Source: Nocardia exalbida NBRC 100660 (GTDB taxonomy: Bacteria > Actinomycetota > Actinomycetes > Mycobacteriales > Mycobacteriaceae). Taken from it: 64,000 nt of DNA. The stretch covers positions 243,225 to 307,224 of the forward strand of contig NZ_BAFZ01000119.1 of assembly GCF_000308575.1 (NCBI RefSeq). Direction: 5' to 3'. Under the pieces are notes generated by a model. That model worked only from the letters and a program-made list of their open reading frames with translations. It was not told the DNA's origin and ran no database searches. The translations under genes and the position numbers were made by a program. This document shows positions 23,743-30,954 of the stretch, one piece after another (within the stretch, counting starts at the first letter, position 1; every line of letters begins with the position of its first letter).

Positions 23743-24956
23743 TGCGCCGCTCCCCCGGTGCGCTCCCCCGCGCTCCACGCGAACGGCAGGTCGGCGCCAT
23801 TGAGCAGATGATCGCCAATGGCCCGCGCCTTCTGGATCGCGGGGTTGTGCACCGAGATGGTGCGGGCGTTGCGCCAGTGCCGATCCAACCGCAGCCGTTC
23901 GGCGACCACCGAAGCACCGCCCACTTCGAACAGCAGCGACGTGGCGGGCAGCACCAGGTCGATGACGGCCAGCTGAGCCCGGGCCGCGGCGAGTTCGGCC
24001 GCCACCAGGGCGCTCTCGTCCTTCGCGCCGCCCGCGAGCACCGCGTCGAGCACGTCGGCGACGGCGAGCACACTGGCTTCGGCGGCGAACGCGGCCGCCG
24101 AGAGGCGCCCGATCACCTGCTGCACCAGCGGGTCGTGCCTGGGCAGGTCGGCGGTGGAGTGCGTGTAGCCGCGGGTGCGCGCCGCGACCCACTCCCGGAT
24201 GTCGCGCTCGGCGCGCTTGGCGATGCCCGCGAGCACCGAGAGCTGGACCAGTTGCAGATAGGAGGTCGCGTAGGTCGGGCCGGGCGCGCCGTAGCCGGGA
24301 CCGAGAATTCGATCCTCGGTCACCACCACGTCGGTGAATTCGGTGGTGCCGCTGGCCGTCAGCCGCTGGCCGAAGCCGTCCCAGTCGTCGTGCTGACGCA
24401 CTCCCTCGGCGTGCGCGTCCACCAGGACGCCGACGCGCTCACCGTCGCGATCGGCGGCGGCCAGGATGTAGTCCGCGTACAGCGAGCCCGTGCTGTAGTA
24501 CTTCACACCGTTGAGCAACCACCGTCCGCCGTCTTCGGTGAGTGTGGTGCGGTAGCGGTCCACCGCGCCGACGCCCGGTTCGGTGATCGCGTTGCCCACC
24601 AGCGTGCCCTCGGCCACCGCACGCAACCAACGTTCCCGCTCGGGCCCCTGGTCGGCCAGCAGTTGGTCCTCGACGAACGAGAAGTGCACCCGCAGCGCCT
24701 GCGGCAGGTTCGATTCGGCGGCGGCGAGTTCGATGAGCAACCGGAACAGCTGCCGGACGGTGACGCCGTATCCGCCGGACTCGACCGGAACGCGCAGCGC
24801 GCCGAATTTCGCCGCACGCAGCTCGCCGACCTCGTCGTAGGGCAGGGTGCGATCGATTTCTCGCGCTACGGCGCCCTGGGCGATCCGGTCGAATATCGGG
24901 CCGAAGATCGCATCCAGTTCGGAGTCGGTAGTGGATTTCGCCTCGGTGGTCGTCAT
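23739..24956 (-). CDS. DszC/SfnB-like flavin-dependent monooxygenase (acyl-CoA dehydrogenase fold)
   Basis: A 405-aa protein from ATG 24956. It has the acyl-CoA dehydrogenase fold but resembles DszC/SfnB oxygenases: LRVPVESGGYGVTVRQLFRLLIELAAAESNLPQALRVHF, LLNGVKYYSTGSLYADYILAAA, DDWDGFGQRLTASGTTEFTDV, and the tail LRLDRHWRNARTISVHNPAIQKARAIGDHLL. DszC enzymes add oxygen to sulfur heterocycles or sulfides with FMNH2. It is coupled to the DszA-like gene (4-bp overlap), forming an oxidation-then-cleavage pair. The other SfnB-like protein of this island (17822) has the same length, suggesting duplication within the locus. A possible leader peptide precedes it. Confidence 0.88.
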   Translation of the reverse strand: MTTTEAKSTTDSELDAIFGPIFDRIAQGAVAREIDRTLPYDEVGELRAAKFGALRVPVESGGYGVTVRQLFRLLIELAAAESNLPQALRVHFSFVEDQLLADQGPERERWLRAVAEGTLVGNAITEPGVGAVDRYRTTLTEDGGRWLLNGVKYYSTGSLYADYILAAADRDGERVGVLVDAHAEGVRQHDDWDGFGQRLTASGTTEFTDVVVTEDRILGPGYGAPGPTYATSYLQLVQLSVLAGIAKRAERDIREWVAARTRGYTHSTADLPRHDPLVQQVIGRLSAAAFAAEASVLAVADVLDAVLAGGAKDESALVAAELAAARAQLAVIDLVLPATSLLFEVGGASVVAERLRLDRHWRNARTISVHNPAIQKARAIGDHLLNGADLPFAWSAGERTGGAAQ

Positions 24957-24963
24957 CAGCTCA

Positions 24964-25012
24964 CGATCGCGCACCACGGCCGGGTGCTCACGGGTTGCGC
25001 GCAGCGCGATCG
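24964..25012 (-). promoter_or_regulatory. stem-loop between leader peptide and dszC-like gene
   Basis: CGATCGCGC (24964-24972) pairs with GCGCGATCG (25004-25012). A smaller GCACC/GGTGC hairpin is nested within. The structure ends eight bases before the ATG at 24956, so it could mask the ribosome site until the leader is translated. Confidence 0.45.
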
Positions 25013-25040
25013 AAATGCGGACCCGTGTCCGTCGGTCGAG

Positions 25041-25118
25041 CTACCGAGCGGGTGGCTGCGGGCCCGGCATCCTGCACACCCGAACAAGCGGTTGGGCACC
25101 GGCATTGAGTGTGCTCAT
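25041..25118 (-). CDS. putative 25-residue leader peptide upstream of the DszC/DszA-like operon
   Basis: A tiny frame starts at ATG 25118 with an unusually strong ribosome site, GGAGGAGGG at 25127-25135, eight bases upstream. The peptide has 25 residues: it starts MSTLNAGAQPLVRVCRMP and ends PGPQPPAR. It holds one cysteine codon (TGC, residue 15). The stop (TAG) is 84 bp before the dszC-like start, and a stem-loop fills that gap. Cysteine-responsive leader peptides upstream of sulfur genes are known in mycobacteria, usually with several Cys codons. A single Cys makes the analogy weaker. It might instead be a short non-functional frame, but the ribosome site is better than those of most genes here. 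Confidence 0.4.
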   Translation of the reverse strand: MSTLNAGAQPLVRVCRMPGPQPPAR

Positions 25119-25149
25119 CGCCCTGACCCTCCTCCAGGCCGCAGCGGAG

Positions 25150-25169
25150 CCGGGGCCGGACGGCCCCGG
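25150..25169. promoter_or_regulatory. 8-bp GC-only hairpin upstream of the leader peptide
   Basis: CCGGGGCC and GGCCCCGG pair with a GGAC tetraloop, just upstream of the leader ribosome site. It could be part of the leader RNA structure or a second ABC-operon terminator. Confidence 0.4.
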
Positions 25170-25201
25170 ATCGTCGGACCGGCCCGGCAGCCCATCCAGG
25201 G

Positions 25202-25230
25202 GGCCGAGCCGGCTCACGACAGGCTCGGCC
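25202..25230 (-). terminator. terminator-like hairpin after the ABC exporter operon
   Basis: GGCCGAGCC (25202-25210) pairs with GGCTCGGCC (25222-25230) around an 11-nt loop, starting nine bases past the permease stop. No U tail is present, so termination may be of the I-shaped type seen in actinobacteria. Confidence 0.55.
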
Positions 25231-25238
25231 GATGCCGC

Positions 25239-26000
25239 TCAGGAAATCTTGCGGCGGTAGGCGTGCATGGCGAAGAGGTAGGCGACGATGAGGATGCCGA
25301 CGCACCAGGCGAGGGCGATCCAGATGTCGGTGCCGACGGGCTGCTGCGTGAACAGGTTACGAATGGCGTCGATGATGGAGGTCACCGGCTGGTGTTCGGC
25401 GAAGGCTCGCAGCGGGCCGGGCATGGTGTCGGTGGGTACGAAGGCCGAGCTGATGAAGGGCAGGAAGATCAGCGGGTAGGAGAAGGCACTCGCGCCGTCC
25501 GGGGTCTTCGCGGACAGACCGGGGATGACCGCGATCCAGGTCAGCGCGAGGGTGAACAGGATCAGGATGCCCGCGACCGCGAGCCAGGCCGATATTCCGG
25601 CCCCTGAGCGGAAGCCCATGAGCAGGGCGACGAGCACGACCACCACAAGCGAGATCACGTTGGCGACCAGCGAGGTCAGCACGTGCGCCCACAGGACCGA
25701 CGACCGGGCGATGGGCATGGATTGGAATCGCTCGAAGATGCCGCTCTTCATATCCAGGAAGAGCCGGAACGCGGTGTAGGAGATGCCCGAAGCGATGGTG
25801 ATGAGCAGGATGCCGGGCAGCAGGTACTGCACGTAGGAGTCCGACCCCGAGTCGATCGCGCCGCCGAAGACGTAGACGAACAGCAGCATGAATGCGATCG
25901 GCATGATCGTGGTCGTGATGATGGTGTCCACGCTGCGCGTGATGTGGCGCAGGGATCGGCCGAGCAGCAGCGTGGTGTCGGCGAAGAAATGCGTGGTCAT
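25239..26000 (-). CDS. ABC-2 type exporter permease (DrrB-like)
   Basis: A 253-aa membrane protein with six predicted helices. It has an N-terminal cytoplasmic helix (LLLGRSLRHITRSVDTII), then TTIMPIAFMLLFVYVFGGAI, the family signature region LLPGILLITIASGISYTAFRL, and FERFQSMPIARSSVLWAHVL. Later come ILILFTLALTWIAVIPGL and PLIFLPFISSAFVPTDTMPGPLRAFAEHQPVTSIIDAIR. These are typical of daunorubicin-resistance (DrrB/ABC-2) permeases that work with a DrrA-like ATPase to export drugs or lipids. It is the third gene of the DUF1048-ATPase-permease operon, nine bases after the ATPase. Confidence 0.93.
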   Translation of the reverse strand: MTTHFFADTTLLLGRSLRHITRSVDTIITTTIMPIAFMLLFVYVFGGAIDSGSDSYVQYLLPGILLITIASGISYTAFRLFLDMKSGIFERFQSMPIARSSVLWAHVLTSLVANVISLVVVVLVALLMGFRSGAGISAWLAVAGILILFTLALTWIAVIPGLSAKTPDGASAFSYPLIFLPFISSAFVPTDTMPGPLRAFAEHQPVTSIIDAIRNLFTQQPVGTDIWIALAWCVGILIVAYLFAMHAYRRKIS

Positions 26001-26009
26001 CGTTGTTCC

Positions 26010-26819
26010 TTACTTCGTCCGTACCGCGCTGCGGTCACTGTCTGGAGCGCCCTCGTCGCCTTCGTCGCCGACCAGGGCGAAGAAGACGTCTTCCAGGCTC
26101 GGCTTCTTCTCGACGTATTCCACCTCGGCCGGCGGGAGGAGCTGCTCGAGTTCGGCCAGGGTGCCGTTGACGATGATCCGGCCCTTGTGCAGGATCGCGA
26201 TCCGATCGGCGAGTTGTTCGGCCTCGTCCAGATATTGCGTCGTGAGCAGCACTGTCGTGCCGTGCTCGGCGAGTTCCTGCACCGCCCGCCACACCTCGAC
26301 GCGCGCCTGAGGGTCGAGCCCGGTGGTCGGCTCGTCGAGGAAGATGACCGGCGGGTTCCCGATGAGACTCATGGCGATGTCCAGGCGGCGGCGCATGCCG
26401 CCGGAGTACGTCGACACCTTCCGTGTGGCCGCGTCGGTCAGCGAGAAACGCTCGAGCAGGTCGTCGGCCACCGTTTCCGCGTTCTTCAGGTGCCGCAGCT
26501 TGGCGATGAGCACGAGATTCTCCCGCCCGCTGAGGATTTCGTCGACGGCGGCGAACTGCCCTGTGAGGCTGATGGATTCCCGCACGTCGCCCGGTTGCGT
26601 GGCGACGTCGAAGCCGTTGACCCTGGCTGTCCCCGCGTCGGCTCTCAGCAGCGTGGACAGGATTTTCACGACAGTGGTCTTGCCTGCTCCGTTCGAGCCG
26701 AGCAGGGCGAAGATGCTGCCCCGCTCGACTTCGAAATCGACGCCGCGCAGCACCTCCAGTTTGTCGTAGGACTTCTCCAGACCTCGCACATGGATCGCCG
26801 GAGCTTGCTGTGTCGTCAT
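26010..26819 (-). CDS. ABC exporter ATP-binding subunit (DrrA-like)
   Basis: A 269-aa ATPase. Walker A is GSNGAGKTTVVKIL, the signature motif is YSGGMRRRLDIAMSLI, Walker B is PVIFLDEPTTGLDP, and the switch His is replaced by Gln in LLTTQYLDEAEQLADRI, as usual in DrrA proteins. The C-terminal 50 residues (LPPAEVEYVEKKPSLEDVFFALVG) match the DrrA-specific C-domain. Together with the permease it would export a hydrophobic compound. The upstream DUF1048 gene is nine bases away and the promoter region at 27231-27293 controls all three. Confidence 0.95.
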   Translation of the reverse strand: MTTQQAPAIHVRGLEKSYDKLEVLRGVDFEVERGSIFALLGSNGAGKTTVVKILSTLLRADAGTARVNGFDVATQPGDVRESISLTGQFAAVDEILSGRENLVLIAKLRHLKNAETVADDLLERFSLTDAATRKVSTYSGGMRRRLDIAMSLIGNPPVIFLDEPTTGLDPQARVEVWRAVQELAEHGTTVLLTTQYLDEAEQLADRIAILHKGRIIVNGTLAELEQLLPPAEVEYVEKKPSLEDVFFALVGDEGDEGAPDSDRSAVRTK

Positions 26820-26828
26820 CGAACGCCC

Positions 26829-27185
26829 CTACTTTCCTTCTCCGGCGGCGCGCTCGATGGCGCTGTTCAACCGTGCCCGTTCCCGGTTGATCCACGAATC
26901 TTCCTGGTAGTTCCGTGCGAACGTCTCGATGAACGCAACGGGGTCCGCCCCGACGACCTCGCGTATCGGGGATCCGTCGGCCGCGCTCCGCTCGAACAGC
27001 TCGGCGAGGTCCTCGAACATGGAAACGCCGCCTCCCGATCCGGTGTACATCAGGTACCGCTCGAAACCATCGACCGCTGTGCGATAACCGGCGGGAAGCT
27101 GCCCCGCCCGCGTCTTGTACTGCCGCCACCGCCGCTTGTCGCCGATGTCGCCGACCAACTTCGAGGTGAGATCGGAGATGCCCAT
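26829..27185 (-). CDS. DUF1048 family protein
   Basis: A 118-aa helical protein beginning MGISDLTSKLVGDIGDKRRWRQYKTRAGQLPAGYRTAVDGFERYLMYTG. This is the signature of DUF1048, whose members often sit between a PadR-family repressor and ABC-2 exporter genes. It has no known enzymatic motif. The ribosome site is AGGAGGCAG, nine bases before the ATG. It is the first gene of this operon. The PadR-type repressor usually next to DUF1048 is missing from this window, although the promoter carries repeated operator-like sequences. A regulator elsewhere in the genome is implied. Confidence 0.85.
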   Translation of the reverse strand: MGISDLTSKLVGDIGDKRRWRQYKTRAGQLPAGYRTAVDGFERYLMYTGSGGGVSMFEDLAELFERSAADGSPIREVVGADPVAFIETFARNYQEDSWINRERARLNSAIERAAGEGK

Positions 27186-27230
27186 GGCATCTGCCTCCTT
27201 CGTCGAGGGGCGGTTCGAGCCGCCCATAGA

Positions 27231-27293
27231 TATAAGTAGATGTATACGTACACGTGCTGGCCTAACTATAAGTAGACATATACGTACATGCAA
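27231..27293 (-). promoter_or_regulatory. promoter of the DUF1048-ABC operon with two operator-like direct repeats
   Basis: On the minus strand, TTGCAT (27288-27293) and TATAGT (27265-27270) are separated by exactly 17 bases, a near-consensus promoter. Two repeats, TATAAGTAGATGTATACGTA at 27231 and TATAAGTAGACATATACGTA at 27267, lie 36 bp apart. Each contains a partly symmetric TGTATACGTACA-like core. One repeat fills the -35/-10 spacer and the other lies downstream of the start site. Confidence 0.75.
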
Positions 27294-27362
27294 GTCCGGG
27301 AAGTAGGAACTCCCACGCGGTCGATGCGAGGCCCTGTCGGTGCCCGCCGTTACAGTCGCGGC

Positions 27363-27665
27363 GTGGCTGGTTCGCGGTACTCGTTCACGGCGGAAGTATG
27401 GGAATTTCCGGGCGATGCCGCCTGGCATTTCGTGTCGCTGCCCGAGGACGTGGCCGATGAGATCGAGGAGCGCTACGCGCATCGCTCCGGCGGGTTCGGC
27501 GCGGTGCGAGTGCACGTGGTCGTCGGCGGCACCCGGTGGTCTACTTCGCTGTTCCCGGACAAGTCGCGGGCGACCTATGTCCTGCCCATGAAGAAAGCGG
27601 TGCGCGTCGCGGAGGGACTGGAGGCGGGGTCGGCCGCGCACATCGAACTGACGGTCGCGCTGTAG
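27363..27665 (+). CDS. DUF1905-like small protein
   Basis: A 100-aa protein from GTG 27363. It begins VAGSRYSFTAEVWEFPGDAAWHFVSLPEDVADEIEERY and continues FGAVRVHVVVGGTRWSTSLFPDKSRATYVLPMKKAVRVAEGLEAG. This is the DUF1905 beta-barrel signature (a family of unknown function). A -10-like TACAGT (27351-27356) ends six bases before the GTG, so transcription probably starts at the start codon (leaderless). It is divergent from the ABC exporter operon. No partner is evident. Confidence 0.85.
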   Translation: MAGSRYSFTAEVWEFPGDAAWHFVSLPEDVADEIEERYAHRSGGFGAVRVHVVVGGTRWSTSLFPDKSRATYVLPMKKAVRVAEGLEAGSAAHIELTVAL

Positions 27666-27696
27666 GACACGAACCGCGGTGCGGCGACCCGAGGGT

Positions 27697-28308
27697 TCAG
27701 TACCCGAGCCCTCCCCCAGCGGCATTGCGCTTGCTCGCACTTCGCTTGACGGCCACCACCACGATCACGAGCACGCCGAGCACCATGCCACCGAAACCGA
27801 CGGCGAGCGCGCCGAGCAGCGTGCCGACGAAGGAAGAGCCGAGGCCTTGGCCGATGGCAACCGTCACTTCGGAACTACCGGCCGTGGTCACCCGATAACC
27901 GCCCGGCTCGGCAGCCTCGAAGGAGAATCCGGCCCGCCCCTCATGGCTGCCGAAGGAATAGATGACGTTCGCGTCGTACTTCCGCAGCTCCACATGCTTA
28001 CCGCGCGGGTCGAGCACCCGCAGATCGACTGTGCCGGAGGCGCCCTCGGACGACGCCCCCGCGTACTCGAAGTACACGGTGTACCCGCCGGACTCCGCGA
28101 GGTTCACCACGCCCGAGCCGGGCACCCCGACCCGCTGGAAGTCATCGATGCGTCCCGAGGTCTGCAGGAATCCGAAAGCACCGAGGGCGATCCCGCCGAT
28201 GACGCCGAGGGCGATCAGCGCGCCACCCAGCGCGAACCAGCGACCGGACGGGGTGATGACCGGCGATCCCAGCGAATTCGGCGACGTCGGAAAAGGCGGC
28301 TGTGACAC
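27697..28308 (-). CDS. membrane protein with extracytoplasmic beta domain, unknown function
   Basis: A 203-aa protein. After a short polar N-terminus (MSQPPFPTSPNSLGSP) come a membrane helix (GRWFALGGALIALGVIGGIALGAFGFL) and a beta-rich domain of about 100 residues with repeated strand patterns (YTVYFEYAG, TVDLRVLDPRG, VELRKYD, VTTAGSSEVTVAIG). It ends in a second helix (FVGTLLGALAVGFGGMVLGVLVIVVVAV) and a basic tail. The topology places the beta domain outside the membrane. No family is recognised. It may be a lipid- or wall-associated accessory protein. Confidence 0.75.
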   Translation of the reverse strand: MSQPPFPTSPNSLGSPVITPSGRWFALGGALIALGVIGGIALGAFGFLQTSGRIDDFQRVGVPGSGVVNLAESGGYTVYFEYAGASSEGASGTVDLRVLDPRGKHVELRKYDANVIYSFGSHEGRAGFSFEAAEPGGYRVTTAGSSEVTVAIGQGLGSSFVGTLLGALAVGFGGMVLGVLVIVVVAVKRSASKRNAAGGGLGY

Positions 28309-28429
28309 GGTCGGCCCCTCGGCTTCTGGTCGACACCCGCGTCGACGTAGCGACAGCGTACGGTCTGCCCTACCGCATCGCTACGCGAAGCATCCGCCCA
28401 CCGTGACAACGGTCTCCGACCGCCGATGA

Positions 28430-28771
28430 TCAGCGCGGTTGGGCCGCCGACATGCACTCGCTCGCGATGCGACCGCTGGCGGCGCGCGCCTTGTCCGCGT
28501 CCTCCTTGCTCATCCCCAGCGTTTCCTGGTCGGGAGCCTTGGTGTCGTACTCGTCGCTGATCATGATTCGCAGTCCGCCCTGCGAAATCCCCTGATCGAC
28601 GAACACCTTCGCGGCGCAATCGGCCAGCTGCTTGTTCTTGAGGCCCTTGTCCTGCAACGACTTGGACAGATCGGCCTGCGTCACCGTGGGCGCCGCCGTG
28701 TCCTTGTCGCTGCCGCATGCCGCGAGCACCGGCAGCGCGATCAGCGCCGCGGCGATCATGCAGATCCGCAC
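28430..28771 (-). CDS. small putative lipoprotein
   Basis: A 113-aa protein with an N-terminal signal (MRICMIAAALIALPVLAACGS) ending in the lipobox LAAC at Cys19. The mature part is helical and charged (DLSKSLQDKGLKNKQLADCAAKVFVDQGI, then EDADKARAASGRIASECM), with two further cysteines that may form a disulfide. It would be anchored to the outer face of the plasma membrane. The function is unknown. It is a lone gene 121 bp upstream of the membrane protein at 27697, and both run on the minus strand. Confidence 0.8.
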   Translation of the reverse strand: MRICMIAAALIALPVLAACGSDKDTAAPTVTQADLSKSLQDKGLKNKQLADCAAKVFVDQGISQGGLRIMISDEYDTKAPDQETLGMSKEDADKARAASGRIASECMSAAQPR

Positions 28772-28899
28772 CTGACTCCTCTTCCTCGACTGACCACTGT
28801 CGGTGGCGTGGCCACCATAATGCCGTGCGGCGTCCAGCGGTAGTCGTCTGCACGGCCAACACGGGATACGGTGCCGTTCAACGTGCTACGTGCGAGATC

Positions 28900-29196
28900 T
28901 CAGAGGTCCATCGCCGCGCGCAACGCGGTGTCGAGCCGCTCCAGGGTGTCGCTGTCCACCGCATCCACCCGCTCGGCCAGCCAACCGCGGAAGATCCGCC
29001 CGATGTTCCCGGCATGCACCCAGCCGTGTTCCTTGACCGGAACCGCGAGGATGTCCTGCGGATCGTCCTCGATGACCTCGGCGGCGATCAGCCAGGGACG
29101 CGGCGATTCGTTGATGCCGTCACTGCTGATGAGCACGACCGTTCGGCGGCGCGGCGAACCATGCGGGTTGTAGATCCACAGTTCACCCCGACGCAC
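28900..29196 (-). CDS. MazF/PemK-like toxin
   Basis: A 98-aa protein. It starts MRRGELWIYNPHGSPRRRTVVLISSDGIN, the start motif of PemK/MazF endoribonucleases (RGExW, then VVLISSDxxN). Later ILAVPVKEHGWVHAGNIGRI and a C-terminal helix (SDTLERLDTALRAAM) complete the small beta-barrel. Members cleave single-stranded mRNA. It overlaps the antitoxin gene by 14 bases, so both are co-translated. Confidence 0.78.
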   Translation of the reverse strand: MRRGELWIYNPHGSPRRRTVVLISSDGINESPRPWLIAAEVIEDDPQDILAVPVKEHGWVHAGNIGRIFRGWLAERVDAVDSDTLERLDTALRAAMDL

Positions 29197-29407
29197 GCAT
29201 CTCCTCCTCCGCGGCCGCCAGCTCGGCCGCGTCCGCGGCGGCCTCGGCGGTCACATCCGATACCGGACCGACACCGGTGCGCACGGCCTCCCGTCGCGCG
29301 GCCTTCGAAATCCAAGCCGACGGCGACATTCCCGCCCGGGCGGCCGCCTGTTCCGCGAATGACCAGGCGGCTTCGTCCAGCGAAAGGGTGACCTTACGCG
29401 TTGCCAT
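29183..29407 (-). CDS. antitoxin of the MazEF-like pair
   Basis: A 74-aa protein starting MATRKVTLSLDEAAWSFAEQAAARAGMSPSAWISKAARREAV. The N-terminal strand and two helices are a ribbon-helix-helix DNA-binding domain. The acidic, Ala/Glu-rich C-terminus would bind the toxin. A -10-like TACGAT (29415-29420) lies exactly seven bases before the ATG at 29407, so the mRNA is probably leaderless. A longer frame up to 29548 lacks support. Confidence 0.75.
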   Translation of the reverse strand: MATRKVTLSLDEAAWSFAEQAAARAGMSPSAWISKAARREAVRTGVGPVSDVTAEAAADAAELAAAEEEMRASG

Positions 29408-29505
29408 ACCAATTATCGTACCCCCACCGGCGGGGCGCGGACCAGCCCTGATGGTCGCCCGCGACATCCCATCTGATGACAGGTGACTGCTGTTAGTGTT
29501 GGCGC

Positions 29506-30297
29506 ATGACGACCTTGCACCATCATCGCGTCGGCGCGGGCGAACCACTCGTGCTGGTACACGGCGTCGGGAGCCGGTGGCAGGTGTGGGAGCCGATCAT
29601 CGACACACTGGCCGCGTCGTACGAGGTCATCGCGGTCGACCTGCCCGGCTTCGGTGGATCGACGCACCCGCTCGCGCACACCACGGTGCCCAACCTGACC
29701 GAGGCGCTCGCCGAGTTCCTCGCCGCGCAGGGGATCGATCGCCCGCACCTCGCCGGCAATTCGATGGGCGGGCTGATCACACTGGAACTGGGCGCACGCG
29801 GGCTGGCTCGGTCGGTGACCGCCTATTCGCCGATCGGGTTCTGGGACACCGCGGGCCGGGTGTGGTGCCAGCAGTCGCTGGGCAAGTCACGGGCACTCGC
29901 GCGCAGGCTGCGTCCCGCACTGCCGTCCGTGATGAGCACCGCCGCGGGCCGCACCGTGTTCCTCTCGCTGGTCTTCGGCAAGCCATGGGCGCTGGATGCG
30001 AAGGTGGCGCTGGAGACCGCCCTCGGCGCCGCGGACTCGGCCGGATTCGACGAGGCGCTCGCCTCGTTCACCGACGTCCGGCTGCCCGAAATCGGCACGC
30101 TCGCCGACATTCCGGTGACGATCGCCTGGGGCAGCCGCGACATCCTGCTCACCTACGCGACGCAGAGCCGCAAGGCGCGCAGCGTGCTGCCGAACGCCGA
30201 GCACGTCACGCTGCACGGCAGTGGGCACACGCCGTTCTTCGACGACCCGGCCGGCTGCGCACAGGTCCTGCTCGAGACGATCACCCGCGTGCGGTAG
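29506..30297 (+). CDS. alpha/beta-fold hydrolase
   Basis: A 263-aa alpha/beta-hydrolase. It starts MTTLHHHRVGAGEPLVLVHGVGSRWQVWEPIIDTL (the oxyanion HG motif). The nucleophile elbow GNSMGG (LAGNSMGGLITLELG) gives the catalytic Ser, and the His is in LHGSGHTPFFDDPA. The acid is probably in IPVTIAWGSRDILLTY. Substrates of this subfamily are diverse esters or acyl compounds. A -10-like TAGTGT (29494-29499) precedes the ATG by six bases, again suggesting a leaderless mRNA. The gene converges on the tetR-like gene, overlapping its 3' end by 17 bp. Confidence 0.9.
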   Translation: MTTLHHHRVGAGEPLVLVHGVGSRWQVWEPIIDTLAASYEVIAVDLPGFGGSTHPLAHTTVPNLTEALAEFLAAQGIDRPHLAGNSMGGLITLELGARGLARSVTAYSPIGFWDTAGRVWCQQSLGKSRALARRLRPALPSVMSTAAGRTVFLSLVFGKPWALDAKVALETALGAADSAGFDEALASFTDVRLPEIGTLADIPVTIAWGSRDILLTYATQSRKARSVLPNAEHVTLHGSGHTPFFDDPAGCAQVLLETITRVR

Positions 30298-30907
30298 GCG
30301 CCCGGCCGGTTCGGTCCGCGGGCGGATCCAGCAACGTGTCCGCGGCCGCCGTGCCGAGCAGGACGCGCACGGCGTTCCCCCATCGGTGCCGGAGCAGCCG
30401 GTTGCGGGACAGGTCGCCGGTGAGCAGCACGCGCAAGGCCTGGCCGGTCATGATCTCGATGGTGAACTCGGTGATCGTCGGAACCCGGGGATCGTCCGGG
30501 AATTCGCGCCGGAAGCTGTCGCGGATGCTGGTGTGCATCAGTTCGAACAGCTGGACCTCCAGCGGCAGGAACGCCGCTCGCAGTTCCGGATCGGTCCGCG
30601 CGCCGACCCACATCTCCAGCGCCGCCCAGAACGACGGGCCGCTGAGCATCCGCATGGTCAGCTCGACGGCCGTCTCCAGCCGGTCCGCGCCATCCGGAAT
30701 AGCCTCGAATTCGCTTGTCAGCTGGTCGAATCGACGTCGCGCCACGTGCTCCACGGCACCGGCGAGCAGGTCGGCCCGGGTGGGGAAGTAATGCTGCAAC
30801 GTCCCCCGCGGCACATCCGCCCGTTTCTGCACCTCGAGCGTGGTGGTGCCCGCGTAACCGACCTCGACTAGGCTCTCCACCGCCGCGTCCAGCAGCCGCG
30901 TGCGCAT
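30281..30907 (-). CDS. TetR-family transcriptional regulator
   Basis: A 208-aa regulator from ATG 30907; upstream in-frame residues RQPQAQRRER look like real coding but no ATG/GTG/TTG is available there. The helix-turn-helix is TRLLDAAVESLVEVGYAGTTTLEVQKRADVPRGTLQHYFPTRADLL, followed by a mostly helical ligand-binding domain. It is the third gene of an operon with a crotonase and a thiolase, so it probably senses an acyl-CoA or related metabolite. The perfect palindrome 15 bp upstream of that operon (33260-33283) is the natural candidate operator for it. Confidence 0.88.
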   Translation of the reverse strand: MRTRLLDAAVESLVEVGYAGTTTLEVQKRADVPRGTLQHYFPTRADLLAGAVEHVARRRFDQLTSEFEAIPDGADRLETAVELTMRMLSGPSFWAALEMWVGARTDPELRAAFLPLEVQLFELMHTSIRDSFRREFPDDPRVPTITEFTIEIMTGQALRVLLTGDLSRNRLLRHRWGNAVRVLLGTAAADTLLDPPADRTGRAPTARG

Positions 30908-30954
30908 GCGCTCCCTGCGCTGCGCCTGCGGCTGCCGGACGTGTCCCGCGCCCG

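Noticed and set aside
26829..27740. A 303-aa fusion protein extending the DUF1048 gene
   Set aside because: The extension crosses the promoter and repeats and the divergent DUF1905 gene; the ribosome site favours 27185.
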